Assembly: GCA_037783545.1 (NCBI GenBank)
Contig: JBBELK010000032.1
Span: forward strand, 744,001-808,000
Length of the DNA stretch: 64,000 bases
Direction: 5' to 3'
From: Henricia sp. BOLD:AAB3569
Taxonomy: Eukaryota; Echinodermata; Asteroidea; Spinulosida; Echinasteridae
Every line of letters begins with the position of its first letter. The stretch's first letter is position 1. The translations under genes were made by a program, and so were the position numbers. The notes beneath the pieces are model-generated. The model made no database searches. It saw only the letters and a program-made list of their open reading frames with translations, and had not been told where the DNA came from. Positions 1 to 10,520 of the stretch are shown here, piece by piece.

Positions 1-89
1 TTCTCGACGGGGAACTGCATATGCAGTTTTATGTGTGAGTGTCTTTGGGGCGGTTATACAGAATTAGCTCATGGGTCAGTAAGTACTAC

Positions 90-563
90 CAGGGGCCAAT
101 TTCATAAAACATGTAATTACGCTTAATCAAAAATTTGGATTAAGCATAGCAGGAATATTCGCTCAAGCAAGGGCGTATTTCATAAAGCTTGTTGTTCTAA
201 GCGCACAAAGAGAGTGCGCGCGCAACGCTGTCGTCTGTTTTGTTCGAACGCGTTCAACGTGAAAATTTTCAAATACCATTATCGGTTGTGTTTCCATTTT
301 GGGATGATTATCACTACCACAGAAGACCCTTGCCTGTTGCTGACTGGAATATTTCAACAACAGCTGAAAGTTGTGTATCTGTTGGAAAATGTGTCTCGAA
401 TTTTGCCGAGAATGGCAAAGAAAAAAGATGGCGTCACGTTAGCAAAAAATCGGTAGGTTAGCATGCCGTTTGGTTTGCTAGTGCTTAAACAGTTTTATGA
501 AATGGAGAAAGTGCTGCTTAATCAAAAATCGGGTGCTAACATGTTTTATGAAATTGGGCCCTG
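90..563. mobile_element. MITE-like element with 24-bp terminal inverted repeats
   Basis: The left end (90-113, CAGGGGCCAATTTCATAAAA then CATG) is nearly the reverse complement of the right end (540-563). Ends beginning CAGGG resemble hAT-type MITEs, but the flanking 8-mers do not match, so no target duplication is visible. There is no transposase inside; the reading frames in it are short and unrelated to known proteins. Confidence 0.7.
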
Positions 564-1433
564 CAGAGCTGGTCTCTCATCTTGTTGGCTTGGGGTCAAG
601 TAAATTTTTGGTTTTTGACCTGTGACTTGACTCTGGAGAAAATGACTTGTGACTGGACTTGGGAAATAAAATTGATTTATGACTTGAAATTAAAACTAGT
701 CATCAAGTCTCCAGCCCCAGAGACATACATGTGTATCCTGCATTTTATAACCAAAACTCTAGTGCAATCTCTCGCTCCAGGGGAATAAATAAAAAAATGC
801 CCAGCCGCCGCAAAGTGGTTAACAGCGCCGTATCCAAAAATTATAGATCGATTATAGCCTGCTCGCCGCGGGCTTACATTTTAAGACTGGTCTTGCTTTA
901 AGACCACGATATTGCAAGCAGGCTATAATTATAGACCTGTCTTAGTGGACGCCGCGTTAGCCGGCTTAGCCTATAGCCCGGTCCTAGACCGCATATTGCA
1001 ATCCGCCCCAGGAAATGTCTTTGTCAAATTATCATTGAATCTTCGTCGAATGAAGCGATTTTCCTAATGTCAAATGTAAATGGGGTCAATGGTTTACCTG
1101 GGATATAATTCCAGCAGGGTATGAGCAGGACCTGGTCCAGCCATTTCTGATCACACGTTGAAAGCTGGGGGAAAAAACACAAATCAAACAGAAAATGTTT
1201 CTTTTGCAGGAAGAGTTCCGACTCTAGGATGAAATTTCTCCACAAACCTATAGGAGCAGATATATTTCCTGGTGCAATTTGTGAGACAGCCAAAAAGACT
1301 TGCAGCAATTTCACGAACGGCATAAGCCTTATCTTTCCTGCCTTCATTGCAACAACAAATCACAAGGCAGTGTTTATGCACACAGAAAGAGGAACTCATT
1401 CTTTTGTGTTAACTCAAGACAAATTCTGCAGCA
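564..1433. other. No gene seen; imperfect hairpin at 851-930
   Basis: The only structure noted is a 13-bp inverted pair, ATTATAGCCTGCT at 851-863 and its complement at 918-930, around a sequence with further short self-complementary pieces. Nothing coding is recognised. Confidence 0.4.
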
Positions 1434-1590
1434 GCCAATTTCACGAACAATTGCATAGCTTGCGCAACGTTTGAAAATGGCATAAGCCCCATAGGCTTGC
1501 GTGTAAGTATCACAGGAATGTTGCGCAGTTTACGTAATAAAAAGTTGTGCAAGCGGGCTTATGCAGTGCGTAAGGATTCGTGAAATCGGC
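1434..1590. mobile_element. Short MITE, 14-bp TIR
   Basis: GCCAATTTCACGAA at 1434-1447 is mirrored by TTCGTGAAATCGGC at 1577-1590 with one mismatch. A related end-like piece (GCAATTTCACGAACGGC) lies near 1305, suggesting a second, partial copy. Non-coding. Confidence 0.55.
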
Positions 1591-2404
1591 CGATGGTGAC
1601 TGAATGCCCTCTGAAAACAGTGCCTGTAAAAAAGTAGGCTAATGCTCAGATACAAAACTGAACAAATCGTGTGACTATCGCTAAACAAGTGGAAACTCGA
1701 CACGAAATATTCGCAACCATGCTGACGTCATGCTAATTGGCTCAAGAAAAACCGGATGAGTGTGATACGCGCTCGTCATGCGTGCATCCTGTTTTCCTCC
1801 ATTCAAGTTTGCTGCAACAATCGGGATCACGTCGCAAAAGTTGAACATGTTCTACCCTTGCGATTGTTGATTTTGTTTATGCTGCCTGATGCAAATTGTC
1901 GTAATGTCGTCAGAGCTACTGTACACACATGTCTCAAAACAATCGCCGCCTAATTTGATGCCAACGAGCGTAGCTCTTTCACAACTTGGTCCTGTTATTC
2001 ATAATTACCTTAGAGAGTTAACGCATCCTGAGTTCCTCATTTGCTGAGAACACATCACGTGGTCGGTTTTAAACGAATGATAATAACCAGTGTTTAAAAC
2101 TAGCTGGCCCGCGTTTCTGCCTTCGCCCTAGAAAGCGAATGGAACTCGCACACGAACGCAACGCACTGGCAGAAACTGCACGCTCCCGACAGCAAAATTT
2201 GCACTGTGCATACGACATTTACCGGGTCATCTGCGTGCACTGCGCGTACACAACACATCTGCATTATACGCGTAACGCGCGCGATCGAACAAACTGAGAC
2301 ACCCAGCTAGCAGTTTGAACGTACAAATTTGAAGATGAAGCGAAAAAGTGAATGCAACGACAAGCTAATTTTGGTGAGTTTTACTGATTTACACAAAAAA
2401 AGGT
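1591..2404. other. Nothing recognised
   Basis: No convincing coding frame, RNA gene or repeat structure was seen here. Confidence 0.4.
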
Positions 2405-2562
2405 ATTAAAATGGGTTTGCAGGTCTTAAACAATCCGTTTAAAACCGGATATGGGCCTGGACGCTGATAATGGCCCGCGCCTTCGGATTGGGTCATTAAC
2501 AGCGTCCAGGCCTCCTATCTGGTTTAAACGTATGTTTAAGACCATTCAAACCCACTTTTAAT
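2405..2562. mobile_element. Near-palindromic MITE (~158 bp)
   Basis: The sequence reads as one long imperfect palindrome. Outer arms ATTAAAATGGGTTTGCAGGT (2405 on) and its complement end at 2562, with a second matched pair inside (CCTGGACGCTG / CAGCGTCCAGG). TA-rich ends suggest a TTA/TAA or TA target, unresolved. Confidence 0.7.
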
Positions 2563-2826
2563 CCCTAATTGTAAGGTCGATCTGAGAACGGCTTAATTTT
2601 TTTTTTTTATAAATGATAAGCCGACGTTCCTAATTTCCAATACTTACCCGGCACACCACTACACCAGTATCATCTTTAATGTACAGTCCCTCCTCTTCAG
2701 ATGTTGCAGCATGTGTCTGTTTAGCATCCCCGCATGTACCAGGGAGTGTGGGTGCTTCAGAAAGCAAGGCAATGAGGAATGACCTGCCATTTGGGATCGG
2801 CTTTAAGCCTGAAAAGGAGTAAAAGT

Positions 2827-2903
2827 ATAAGTATCCTATAAGTATCCTATAAGTATCCTATAAGTATCCTATAAGTATCCTATAAGTATCCTATAAGTAT
2901 CCT
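2827..2903 (+). repeat. 11-bp minisatellite, 7 copies
   Basis: ATAAGTATCCT is repeated seven times without interruption, followed by diverged sequence. Simple tandem repeat; no function implied. Confidence 0.95.
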
Positions 2904-3198
2904 GAGGGTATTTCCACTCTTCTCTGATGAGGGTGTGTTACAAGCTTTGAACTTGAAGCCGGGCTGAAAGCTTGAAGCTACTTGGCGAGGAAGAATTGCT
3001 GACTTTATTGCTGACTTTATATAACAACTAGACCATGTTCATAAACCGGCAACAGGCCAAAATGAAAAACGGGGTGATGACGTCATAATGATATGCATTG
3101 ACCCCGCTACGTCATAGCGAGGAGACAGTCACTATTTTGCAAAGCAATTTGCATGTTGTCCGCATAGCATAAACCACCAGTCGTTATTTTTCTGTAAT

Positions 3199-3656
3199 GC
3201 CTAGCGTACATCGACATTGCAACTGGAAGCAACTCAACTGATCAGTTGCTGTCGATGTGTGTGTAGTGCGCACATCGACAGCAACTGATTAGTTGGGCAA
3301 CTAGAACATCCAGTTTTCAGAGCGCGCACATCGGCACGGCAACTCGGTAATAAAGCCTACAGTACATTAACCTTGCAACTGGAAGCAACTGTTGCTTGCA
3401 GTTGCTGTCGATGTGCACGTACATATTCAGACACACACGTGCAACTGACAGCAACTAGTTGCAACTACGCGTAAATCGACACAACTGACCGCAACTGGGT
3501 ACAACTAATTGCCAGAAAGTAGAACATGAGCAACTCGCGGCAACTGGGATTTTTCCAGTTGCAAGTGGTTGCAAGTACCCGCACATCAACCTTTTTGAGC
3601 AACTGACCAGTTGCCACTATAGTTGCTTCCAGTTGCTATGTCGATGTATGCTAGGC
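3199..3656. mobile_element. TIR element built from GCAACT/AGTTGC motifs
   Basis: Left end GCCTAGCGTACATCGACATT (3199 on) is mirrored at 3623-3656. The interior is packed with GCAACT and its complement AGTTGC in both directions, interspersed with ACATCGAC, so many alternative hairpins are possible. TAA lies just outside both ends, compatible with a PIF/Harbinger-type 3-bp target site, with one mismatched terminal base. Confidence 0.65.
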
Positions 3657-3660
3657 TTAA

Positions 3661-3795
3661 CAAGTGTCCTGATTGGCCCAGAGCGACAATAAAAGTTATG
3701 TCGCCTCTTCCACCACGGAATGGTGCGAATTTCAACAGGGGCTCGGACGTGCGAGTAGAGGAGTGCGTTAAAAAGACCCTGTTGAAAGAGGATGA
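3661..3795 (+). repeat. Dispersed repeat, copy 1 (partner at 48147)
   Basis: Shares an ordered series of blocks with 48147-48283: GTCCTGATTGG, GCGACAA, TTTCAACAGGG, GGAGTGCGTTAAA and AGAGGATGA. It abuts the end of the TIR element at 3656. Family unknown. Confidence 0.65.
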
Positions 3796-3959
3796 GTACA
3801 AGGGGCTGTCTAAAGTTGTCAACATTTTCACGGTTCTACAAAGCGTAGGAAGGGGAGAGGGAGAGGGGGTTGAGGGCCACGTACGACTGTACATGCACTG
3901 TAAAATTTTGACATTTCATGGGATAGACAACAAACAATTTTGATTTATAAGTAGTATTT

Positions 3960-4003
3960 GGGGGACGGGGGGGGGGGGGGAGTTGGGGGGGGGGGAAGGA
4001 GGG
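3960..4003 (+). repeat. G-rich tract with G-quadruplex potential
   Basis: Runs of 14 and 12 G, plus shorter G runs, sit within 44 bases, separated by AC, AGTT and AA. This satisfies a simple G-quadruplex pattern on the plus strand and is also a place where assemblies often err. Confidence 0.8.
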
Positions 4004-4887
4004 CGTCTTGAAAAATACTACGCTCTGTAGAACTATAAAAATGTTGACAAAATTGTTGATGTAAGTCAAATGCATGAATTTACGGTCAACCACTGGACAT
4101 TTCCCCCAATCACTTACCACATTCATCCATGTTATCATGATAGGGAAGGCATCTGGCATTCTCCGTGTGACTATGTCTAACTGTGTTACATTCCAAGAGT
4201 TCCCGGATGGTCAGACACTTGTAAAGAGATGGGCATGATGAATTCTGAGAAGTACCTTGATGGAGAAATATAAAAACATACCATACGGCATGCATTCAAT
4301 TTCATTTTACTGAATGTACATACATGTACATGTAATGATGGAATCTAGCCCGAATATACATGTACATCATTTGCAGTTTAATTTATAGCCAAAATTTTAC
4401 TTCACGAGTTGACAAGAAAAACCTGATTAAAAGTGTTGATAGCAATAATAACAAACACCACATGATCCCCCTCCCCCCCAATCCCGGAGTAAAATGGTAC
4501 CTTTGTGGGAGAAATTGCCAACTGAAGATTCGTAATTTTTATAAGACAAACAAATTGTCTGCAGAAATTTTTTTTACCGTTCAACACAAAAAAATACATG
4601 GATTTTTCAGTTTTTCTGAATAATTACTTCATCTATGTGGCTGAAATTTCTACAAGGCAGTTTATCAACATTCTTTAGTTATGTGATGCTGTTGTTCCTA
4701 TTTTTAAAAGTTTTCCAATCACAAATCTGTCTTTAAAGGTACTGACCTTGAATCACGTTGTCAACTTCCGTAGGACGAGACTGGCAGCCTTCCGGTAAAA
4801 TGAGACCTTGTCGAGAAGCACTCACGACCAAATGGCTCTGACAGTGTTCAACAATTGTCTTCCACATGACGGAGAGTAGCTGGTATT
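4004..4887. other. No gene seen; ACATGTACATGTA simple repeats near 4315
   Basis: Contains short ACATGTACATGTA runs around 4315-4370. Other short reading frames show no recognisable domain. Confidence 0.4.
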
Positions 4888-5023
4888 GTATGAATTCCGT
4901 TTACTGATCGCCACTGAGACACCGTGTGTTTTTAAAGTCTATGGAACAGGGCAGAAAAAGTTCAAGTATTTTCAAGGAAATTGTTCAATATTTTTCATTC
5001 CTAAAATCACTTCCCTTTAAAAT
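4888..5023 (+). repeat. Dispersed repeat, copy 1 (partner at 62793)
   Basis: TATGAATT..GTTTACTG.TCGCCACT.AGAC and the following AAGTCTATGGAA, AAGGAAATTGTT and TTTCA blocks recur in order at 62793-62912. It directly abuts the foldback element that begins at 5024. Confidence 0.65.
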
Positions 5024-5477
5024 ATTAGGTATTTTTTTCATATACATTGAACACGGATTTAGGTAAATTTATATATTGGAATCGATAGCTTATTCAATTC
5101 TAAGATATACTTCCCACTGACACTTCCGTCGCAAATGTTGCATTTCTGAGATAAATAAATGATAAAATTACTGCATAAAGTAATGCACAAAATGACGTGG
5201 CGAGCGGTCTGTGCGTAAGCGCGACAACAGAGGGCGCTCCGCGCGCGCGTGAATGGTTATCTTGTGCACTAACTGAAGGCAATTTTTGAGGAAGTAAACG
5301 TGATTTTTCTACAGAAAAGCAACATTTGCGACAAAAGTGCAAGTGGGAAGTATATCTTAAAATTAAATTATGTGTTGATTCCAGGAGGTAATTTCCTTAA
5401 AATCTTTGTTCAATGTATACGAAAAAAATACCATTTACCCAAATCCGTGTTCAATGTATATGAAAAAAATACCTAAT
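5024..5477. mobile_element. Two-level foldback element
   Basis: Outer arms: ATTAGGTATTTTTTTCATAT (5024 on) against the complement ending at 5477. Inner arms: TAAGATATACTTCCCACT (5101) against AGTGGGAAGTATATCTTA (5342-5359). No coding content; likely a non-autonomous foldback transposon. Confidence 0.75.
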
Positions 5478-5669
5478 AGGCCTACAGATTGTTGGGGTTC
5501 CCGAGTCAGGCTAGCCCGCCCTACTTTAAGTTTAAGCATGGTTTAAGTTGTACATCCAATGAATACAACAGTTAAACAACAAATACTTTAAGAAGGCTAA
5601 AAGTGACCTTTGACGTTAACTTTTGGCCAGGAAGACGTCGCTTGTGTTAGTGCGTACGTTGTAGTAGTC

Positions 5670-6222
5670 TACCCCTAGAACTATGGGGGATACAGTATCC
5701 CCCATAGGTTATGTTGTTTTTTTCCAATATGGCGGCGCCTGAACTTTAAGATCGGACCGATACGGTTTAAGCTAGCGCAATAATCCGCTCCCCAATCGCC
5801 ACCAAACTCCGTCTGATAGTTCTTGAGACACTCACCTTGCGTGTGTCTACGGAATTTCGGTACCATTTGTCCACTAAATTCTCCGAAAATAATGTTGGGA
5901 AATGAACGGGAACATGTGCGATGCATCCACATGCATGATTGAGGCATTCGGTAAAATGCATGTGGATGCATCACACATGTTCCCGTTCATTTCCCAACAT
6001 TATTTTCGGAGAATTTAGTGGACAAATGGTACCGAAATTCCGTAGACACACGCAAGGTGAGTGTCTCAAGAACTATCAGACGGAGTTTGGTGGCGATTGG
6101 GGAGCGGATTATTGCGCTAGCTTAAACCGTATCGGTCCGACCTTAAAGTTCAGGCGCCGCCATATTGGAAAAAAACAACATAACCTATGGGGGATACTGT
6201 ATCCCCCATAGTTCTAGGGGTA
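5670..6222. mobile_element. Long-TIR foldback element, Mutator-like (non-autonomous)
   Basis: Nearly the whole 553 bp is one palindrome with arms of about 260 bp and a small loop near 5935-5955. Ends are TACCCCTAGAACTATGGGGG and its complement. The 9-mer GTAGTAGTC lies directly outside both ends (5661-5669 and 6223-6231), which fits a 9-bp target duplication. Long TIRs with a 9-bp duplication are typical of Mutator-like elements; that assignment is inference. No transposase inside. Confidence 0.8.
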
Positions 6223-6283
6223 GTAGTAGTCCACAAAATAATGTTCGAGATTCGCGCCACCACGGCCACACGCGTGTGCTTTG

Positions 6284-6297
6284 CCACTAGAGGGCGC
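6284..6297 (+). promoter_or_regulatory. Candidate CTCF site
   Basis: CCACTAGAGGGCGC matches the core bilaterian CTCF pattern CCASYAGRKGGCRS at every position. It lies ~750 bp left of the tandem array. Motif match only. Confidence 0.45.
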
Positions 6298-6671
6298 AAG
6301 CCATTTAAACTGGACAGATCTGTGGGACAGAGAGACTGTGTTCAAGTAGCTTCCTCGGTTCGTCCCGAGTTAATGCCATCGGATGAGCACACTATACAGG
6401 CGTAGTACAGGCGTGTTATAAAAAAGAAAAGAAGGAAAGAAAACATCGGGATGAGAGTCCCCATGTCCACACTCCGAACCAAGACTGGATACAGTACTGC
6501 CAGGAAATGTCTCAATATAGGTCCTAAGGGGTGCAGTGTTTATAAAGTTAACGTAGAACTTGGACACTTTCAAAAGACATAAAAGACATACACCTGTAAA
6601 ATCAAATACCTATAACGCACTGTGCAGTATCTGAGATAACGCGTGGGATAATGTCTCGCCAAATAATTAAT

Positions 6672-6976
6672 GATATTCCAGTGAATTTACTTGACTCAGT
6701 AGCAGATAAAGACCCCTTGGCCGTTTTCAAGAGAAGACACCGAAGGGGTGGTTCGGTAACTCATGGAGGAAGAAAACACATTTTAATAGACGGATGGTTT
6801 TCAGTTGGGCGCGCGCTTGTGATAGGGTGGAGGAGGTGGTCATAATAATGGGTGTTCGCTTCCACAGAAGTAGTTCCTTGGCGTCGCTGCTTGAAATTCC
6901 AAGAATACGTTCGCCTTTACGGTTCCCCCACAATTCACTGCGCGCGGTACATGGTGCAGTGCATGATGGGATACAA
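6672..6976. repeat. Duplicated segment, copy 1 (partner 17565-17848)
   Basis: Closely matches 17565-17848 from GATATTCCAGTGAATTTACT to GTGCATGATGGGATACAA, with small deletions in copy 2. A reading frame on the plus strand is open in both copies (contains DSVADKD, AVFKR, THGGRKH, DGWFSVGRAL), so it may be a coding exon fragment of unknown identity. The GCATGATGGGA end resembles part of a ZNF143-type promoter motif read on the minus strand. Confidence 0.6.
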
Positions 6977-6997
6977 CATTTTAAATAAGTAAAAAAA

Positions 6998-7030
6998 TGC
7001 AGTTATATTGCATTTTATTCGATTTTATAC
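6998..7030 (+). repeat. Array-edge module, ATGCAGTTATATTGCATTTT block
   Basis: This short block, ending GATTTTATAC, recurs at 7184-7217, 17934-17967 and 18384-18417, always next to array fragments. It marks the edges and the internal break of the tandem array. Confidence 0.7.
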
Positions 7031-7180
7031 ACATCCCCGGCAACAATGATCAACCCAGTGTGGCCGGTGAATACAACGCATGTGCCAAATAGCGGTCAGA
7101 TTTATAGCTCATTATAATATTTTGCACACCCGCAAATAATCGAAATAAAAGGCGCATTTGGAGCCAAAAATATCGTACGA
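7031..7180 (+). repeat. Array fragment: unit positions 1-150
   Basis: Starts ACATCCCCGGCAACAATGAT and stops after GGAGCC..ATCGTACG. It sits between two direct copies of the edge module (6998-7030 and 7184-7217). Confidence 0.85.
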
Positions 7181-7217
7181 AAAATGCAGTTATATTGCAT
7201 TTGATTTGATTTTATAC

Positions 7218-8505
7218 CATGGAGCTATATATAAGAACTAGAGTGCGCACTTATCACGTGACCCCGTGCCTGTGCGCGGTACCCGGGCGTGCCGCCCTGG
7301 GACCGCGTCCGCCATTTTGTTAGTGGTCAAAATAATTGATAAATACCCGGATGTATCCACTGCAGTCAACGGCGCGGCAGCTATAAATGGGTTTTTAAAT
7401 GATTTATTCGCTGTTTAACGCCGGTCATGAGTGACCTTTTTCTACTGTACCTAGGAAGGTATAAACGTACACCTCTGCCACTAATTATGGCATAATAATG
7501 TTACAAAAAGTGCGAATTTTGTTAGAAACGTGATTTTAGAAATGAAAAAAATACAGTTTTTCTCTTGAAAATGCTAGGTTATGCTATGTACTTAATGCAT
7601 GGTGAACGGTAGAACGGTAGTTCTTCCCTCAGGCAGTCGGTTTCACCGGGAAATCCTGCACCTTACGGTCGCGCTGAACTAAATTATCCCAGAAATTTGA
7701 ATTAAGTTCGACGTATGAAACAATTTGGAGCGACTTGGTTCGCCAGAAGTCGAAAGATCGACTGTTCCAGTCAGTCAGAACGACTGAACAGCGACTTGGT
7801 TTCAGACGTCGATCTTAAGTGTGCGCGCGGCTCGCATACGCCTGTCTGAAACAAAATTTTAATCGGAACGATCGTGCGCCTGTATGAAACGGGTGTTACT
7901 TTCCCCCAAGTTAATGGATGAGGTACTAGTATACCCGAATGCTCTACTTACACACGCAAAAAGCAGTGGGGGACGTAGCAGGAAAGAACTAGGAAGTTGA
8001 TCGTGGCTTCAGACCTTGTGTGCAAAATAGATGAGGCATGCTGAAAAATAAAATCCAGTGTTTCCTCACAAAATCTTAAACTTTCCCACTCCAAATTTAG
8101 AGTTTTTCCATCAAATCTGCACATTCTAATGCTAGATAAGTCATTAAAAAAAATTCTGATCAACTCCCCAAATCTTGTACACTACCCGGGCGACGATTTT
8201 GAATGTTGTTTGGCCCATGGAGAAAGAAAAGTGTTTGGCCTAACTAAAGTTTCAATCTTTTAAAGTAAAATATAAAATATAAACAATGATCCGACAGTCA
8301 GGATGATTGTAGTTAGCAACCACATCTTTCTGCACCCCTATCGCTGAAAGCATTAATCTTAAAATAAAATTAAAGCTGAAAATACGCATGTCGTCAATAC
8401 ATTAGCACGTACTTTTTGCCCACTAACAAAATGGCGTCCACGCACCCTTGAGGGCACGGGGTCACGTGATAAGTGCTCACTCTAGTTCCTATATATAGCT
8501 CTGTG
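7218..8505. mobile_element. Non-autonomous hAT-like element, copy 1
   Basis: 1288 bp with inverted ends: CATGGAGCTATATATAAGAA at left; right end read in reverse CACAGAGCTATATATAGGAA, continuing into CTAGAGTG and ACTTATCACGTGACCCCGTG. Flanked by the 8-mer TTTTATAC at 7210-7217 and 8506-8513. An 8-bp duplication fitting nTnnnnAn and ends starting CA are hAT traits. An empty site (GATTTTATACCCACT) is present near 18410. No transposase reading frame is seen. Confidence 0.85.
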
Positions 8506-8513
8506 TTTTATAC

Positions 8514-9175
8514 CCACTTCAAAGTGCGCCCTCCTATTTTGTCCGCCATACTTCAAAAAGGCTAACGGAGTCAAAGGTCACTGTAATCAAACTTAAAAAG
8601 AAAACTGTTCATCTGAGATAGAGACCCAGTGCAGGTGTACAAAAACTGGAACTCATGAGCAACCCGCCACATGCGGTGCTCTGTTTATGGTCGTGCCCGA
8701 ACTTGAATGGACTTGACTTTCCCCACCCTCTTGATCCGATGCATATCCGTTTTAGATCTTCAAGAAACCTATACATACAACCAGAAGCAGCAAGGGACGT
8801 GTACAGTCGGAGGATAGGACTCTTCCATCGAGCGCTGCGCTTCGGGAGAGAACTTGGGTAGATTAGCTAGAGGGACCAAGCGGTTAATCTCTGACTTGAT
8901 TGCGATGATATACCCGCACGACCGACTAACTGTGCTATACGACTGGTATATAAACGCACAAAAATACCTGACACTGCCGTTCACGGTGTCCAGCGGCGGT
9001 CCACCTCAATTATTTTATTTTCATAAAACTTGATAACTTTTCCAGATAGACCACACCTAATATCAAAATTCCCCGTTCAAATTTCGACAATAAAGTAAAT
9101 ACATTTCAGTTCCGTTATTCTTTTCGTCCACTTGACTGTCTTCTGGAGGGTTTAAGGTGATTGCATCAGAGTGAC
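8514..9175 (+). repeat. Array unit, 5'-truncated, fused to edge module
   Basis: An edge module with the inverted ATGGCGG block (8525-8565) joins the normal unit at GGTCACTGTAATCAAAC. From there the unit continues to 9175. Confidence 0.85.
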
Positions 9176-10520
9176 ACATCGCCGGCAACAATGATCAACC
9201 CAGTGTGGCCGGTGAAGACAACGCATGTGCCAAATAGCGGTCAGATTGATGCGCCAAGCTCATATAATATTTTGCACACCCGCAAACAATCGGAATAAAA
9301 GGCGCATTTGGAGCCCAACAAAATCGTACGTGCATGGAAGACCCAAGAGTTGACGGGGAACCAGCGGCCTAGCCAAGATGTTTTCACTGCCGGGGGCGGT
9401 GTCATGTTTTTGTCAGTGCTATGGGGCCCAGGGACATGTTTTAAGTCGATTTTCTTTCTTTCCCTATTTTTTCCCTTGCCCTTTTTTAGGGCACTACATG
9501 ATGTATCTGGATTTGTTCCCCCCAGGCACCCCAGCACCTCTAGCCCGCCCCGCCCCCACCGCCACCCCAGCTACGCCTGAGAGGGGATTACCATATTTGT
9601 GCATTTGTGTGAACTTACAACTCTTAGACCGACTCTGTGGCTGGTTGACACTTTTGGGTTGACTAACTCACGAAATCCGTTTGACCAGGTGTCAGTAATT
9701 AGTCGACACTTTTGGACTAACTCGCGAAACCTGTCTGATTAGGTCGCATGCTTCGGATTCCATCAAGAAAAGAAAGGTGGGCCTATTTGGCCATGGAGCA
9801 GAGGAATACATTCCAAACGCTGCTGCTGTTGGGTGCTGCCGACTCGAACTGCCCATTTTGGGGTGGTCCTGTTAAAAGTCAATTAACCATTTAGAAGTAT
9901 GGCGGAACAAATGGAGAGGGCGCAATTTTACTTGGTCACTGAAATCAAACTTGACAAGAAAACTGTTCATCTGGGATCCAGTGGTGTACAAAAACTGGAA
10001 CTCATGAGCAACCCGCCACATGCGGTGCTCTGTTTATGGTCGTGCCCGAACTTGAATGGACTTGACTTTCCCCACCCTCTTGATCCGATGCATATCCGTT
10101 TTAGATCTTCAAGAAACCTATACATACAACCAGAAGCAGCAAGGGATGTGAACAACCGGAGGATAGGACTCTTCCATCGAGCGCTGCGCTTCGGGAGAAA
10201 CTTGGGTAGATTAGCTAGAGGGACCAAGCGGTTCTCTGACTTGATTGCGATGATATACCCGCACGACCGACTAACCGTGCTATACGACTGGTATATAAGC
10301 GCACGAAATTACCTGTCACTGCCGTTCATGGTGTGCAGCGGCGGTCCAACCCAATTATTTTATTTTCATAAAACTTGATAACTTTTCCAGATAGACCACA
10401 CCTAATATAAAAATTCCCCGTTCATATTTCGACAATAAAGTCAATACACTTCAGTTCCGTTATTCTTTTCGTCCACTTGACTGTCTTCTGAAGGGTTTAA
10501 GGTGATTGCATGAAAGTGAC
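9176..10520 (+). repeat. Array unit, 1345 bp
   Basis: Full unit. It alone keeps an uninterrupted 159-codon frame from the conserved ATGGCGG start. Confidence 0.9.
9899..10378 (+). CDS. 159-codon reading frame in array unit, unknown protein
   Basis: Starts at the conserved AGTATGGCGG of the unit (ATG at 9899) with residues MAEQMERAQFYLVTEIKLD and runs to 159 residues. Residues 82-111 are strongly basic (RDVNNRRIG, HRALRFGR, LGRLARGTKR), followed by a hydrophobic segment (DLIAMIYPHDRLTVLYDWYI). No known domain is recognised. In other units the same start runs into a stop after ~37 codons, because of a 5-bp insertion (ACGGT) and later 1- to 6-bp differences. It is therefore either the best preserved member of a decaying gene family or a chance frame. 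There is a TATATAAA box, but it lies inside the frame (~10290), so it cannot be this frame's promoter; the one in the preceding unit (~8950) could be. Confidence 0.22.
   Translation: MAEQMERAQFYLVTEIKLDKKTVHLGSSGVQKLELMSNPPHAVLCLWSCPNLNGLDFPHPLDPMHIRFRSSRNLYIQPEAARDVNNRRIGLFHRALRFGRNLGRLARGTKRFSDLIAMIYPHDRLTVLYDWYISARNYLSLPFMVCSGGPTQLFYFHKT

Noticed and set aside
5681-6211. Identical ~90-codon proteins on both strands at 5681-5974 and 5939-6211
   Set aside because: They are the two arms of one palindromic transposon read in both directions.
9770-9860. Pol III B-box-like GTTCGAGTC on the minus strand of every array unit, with TGGCTAATTG ~40 bases before it
   Set aside because: The T arm does not pair, the A box has mismatches, and no acceptor stem closes. 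Not a tRNA gene.
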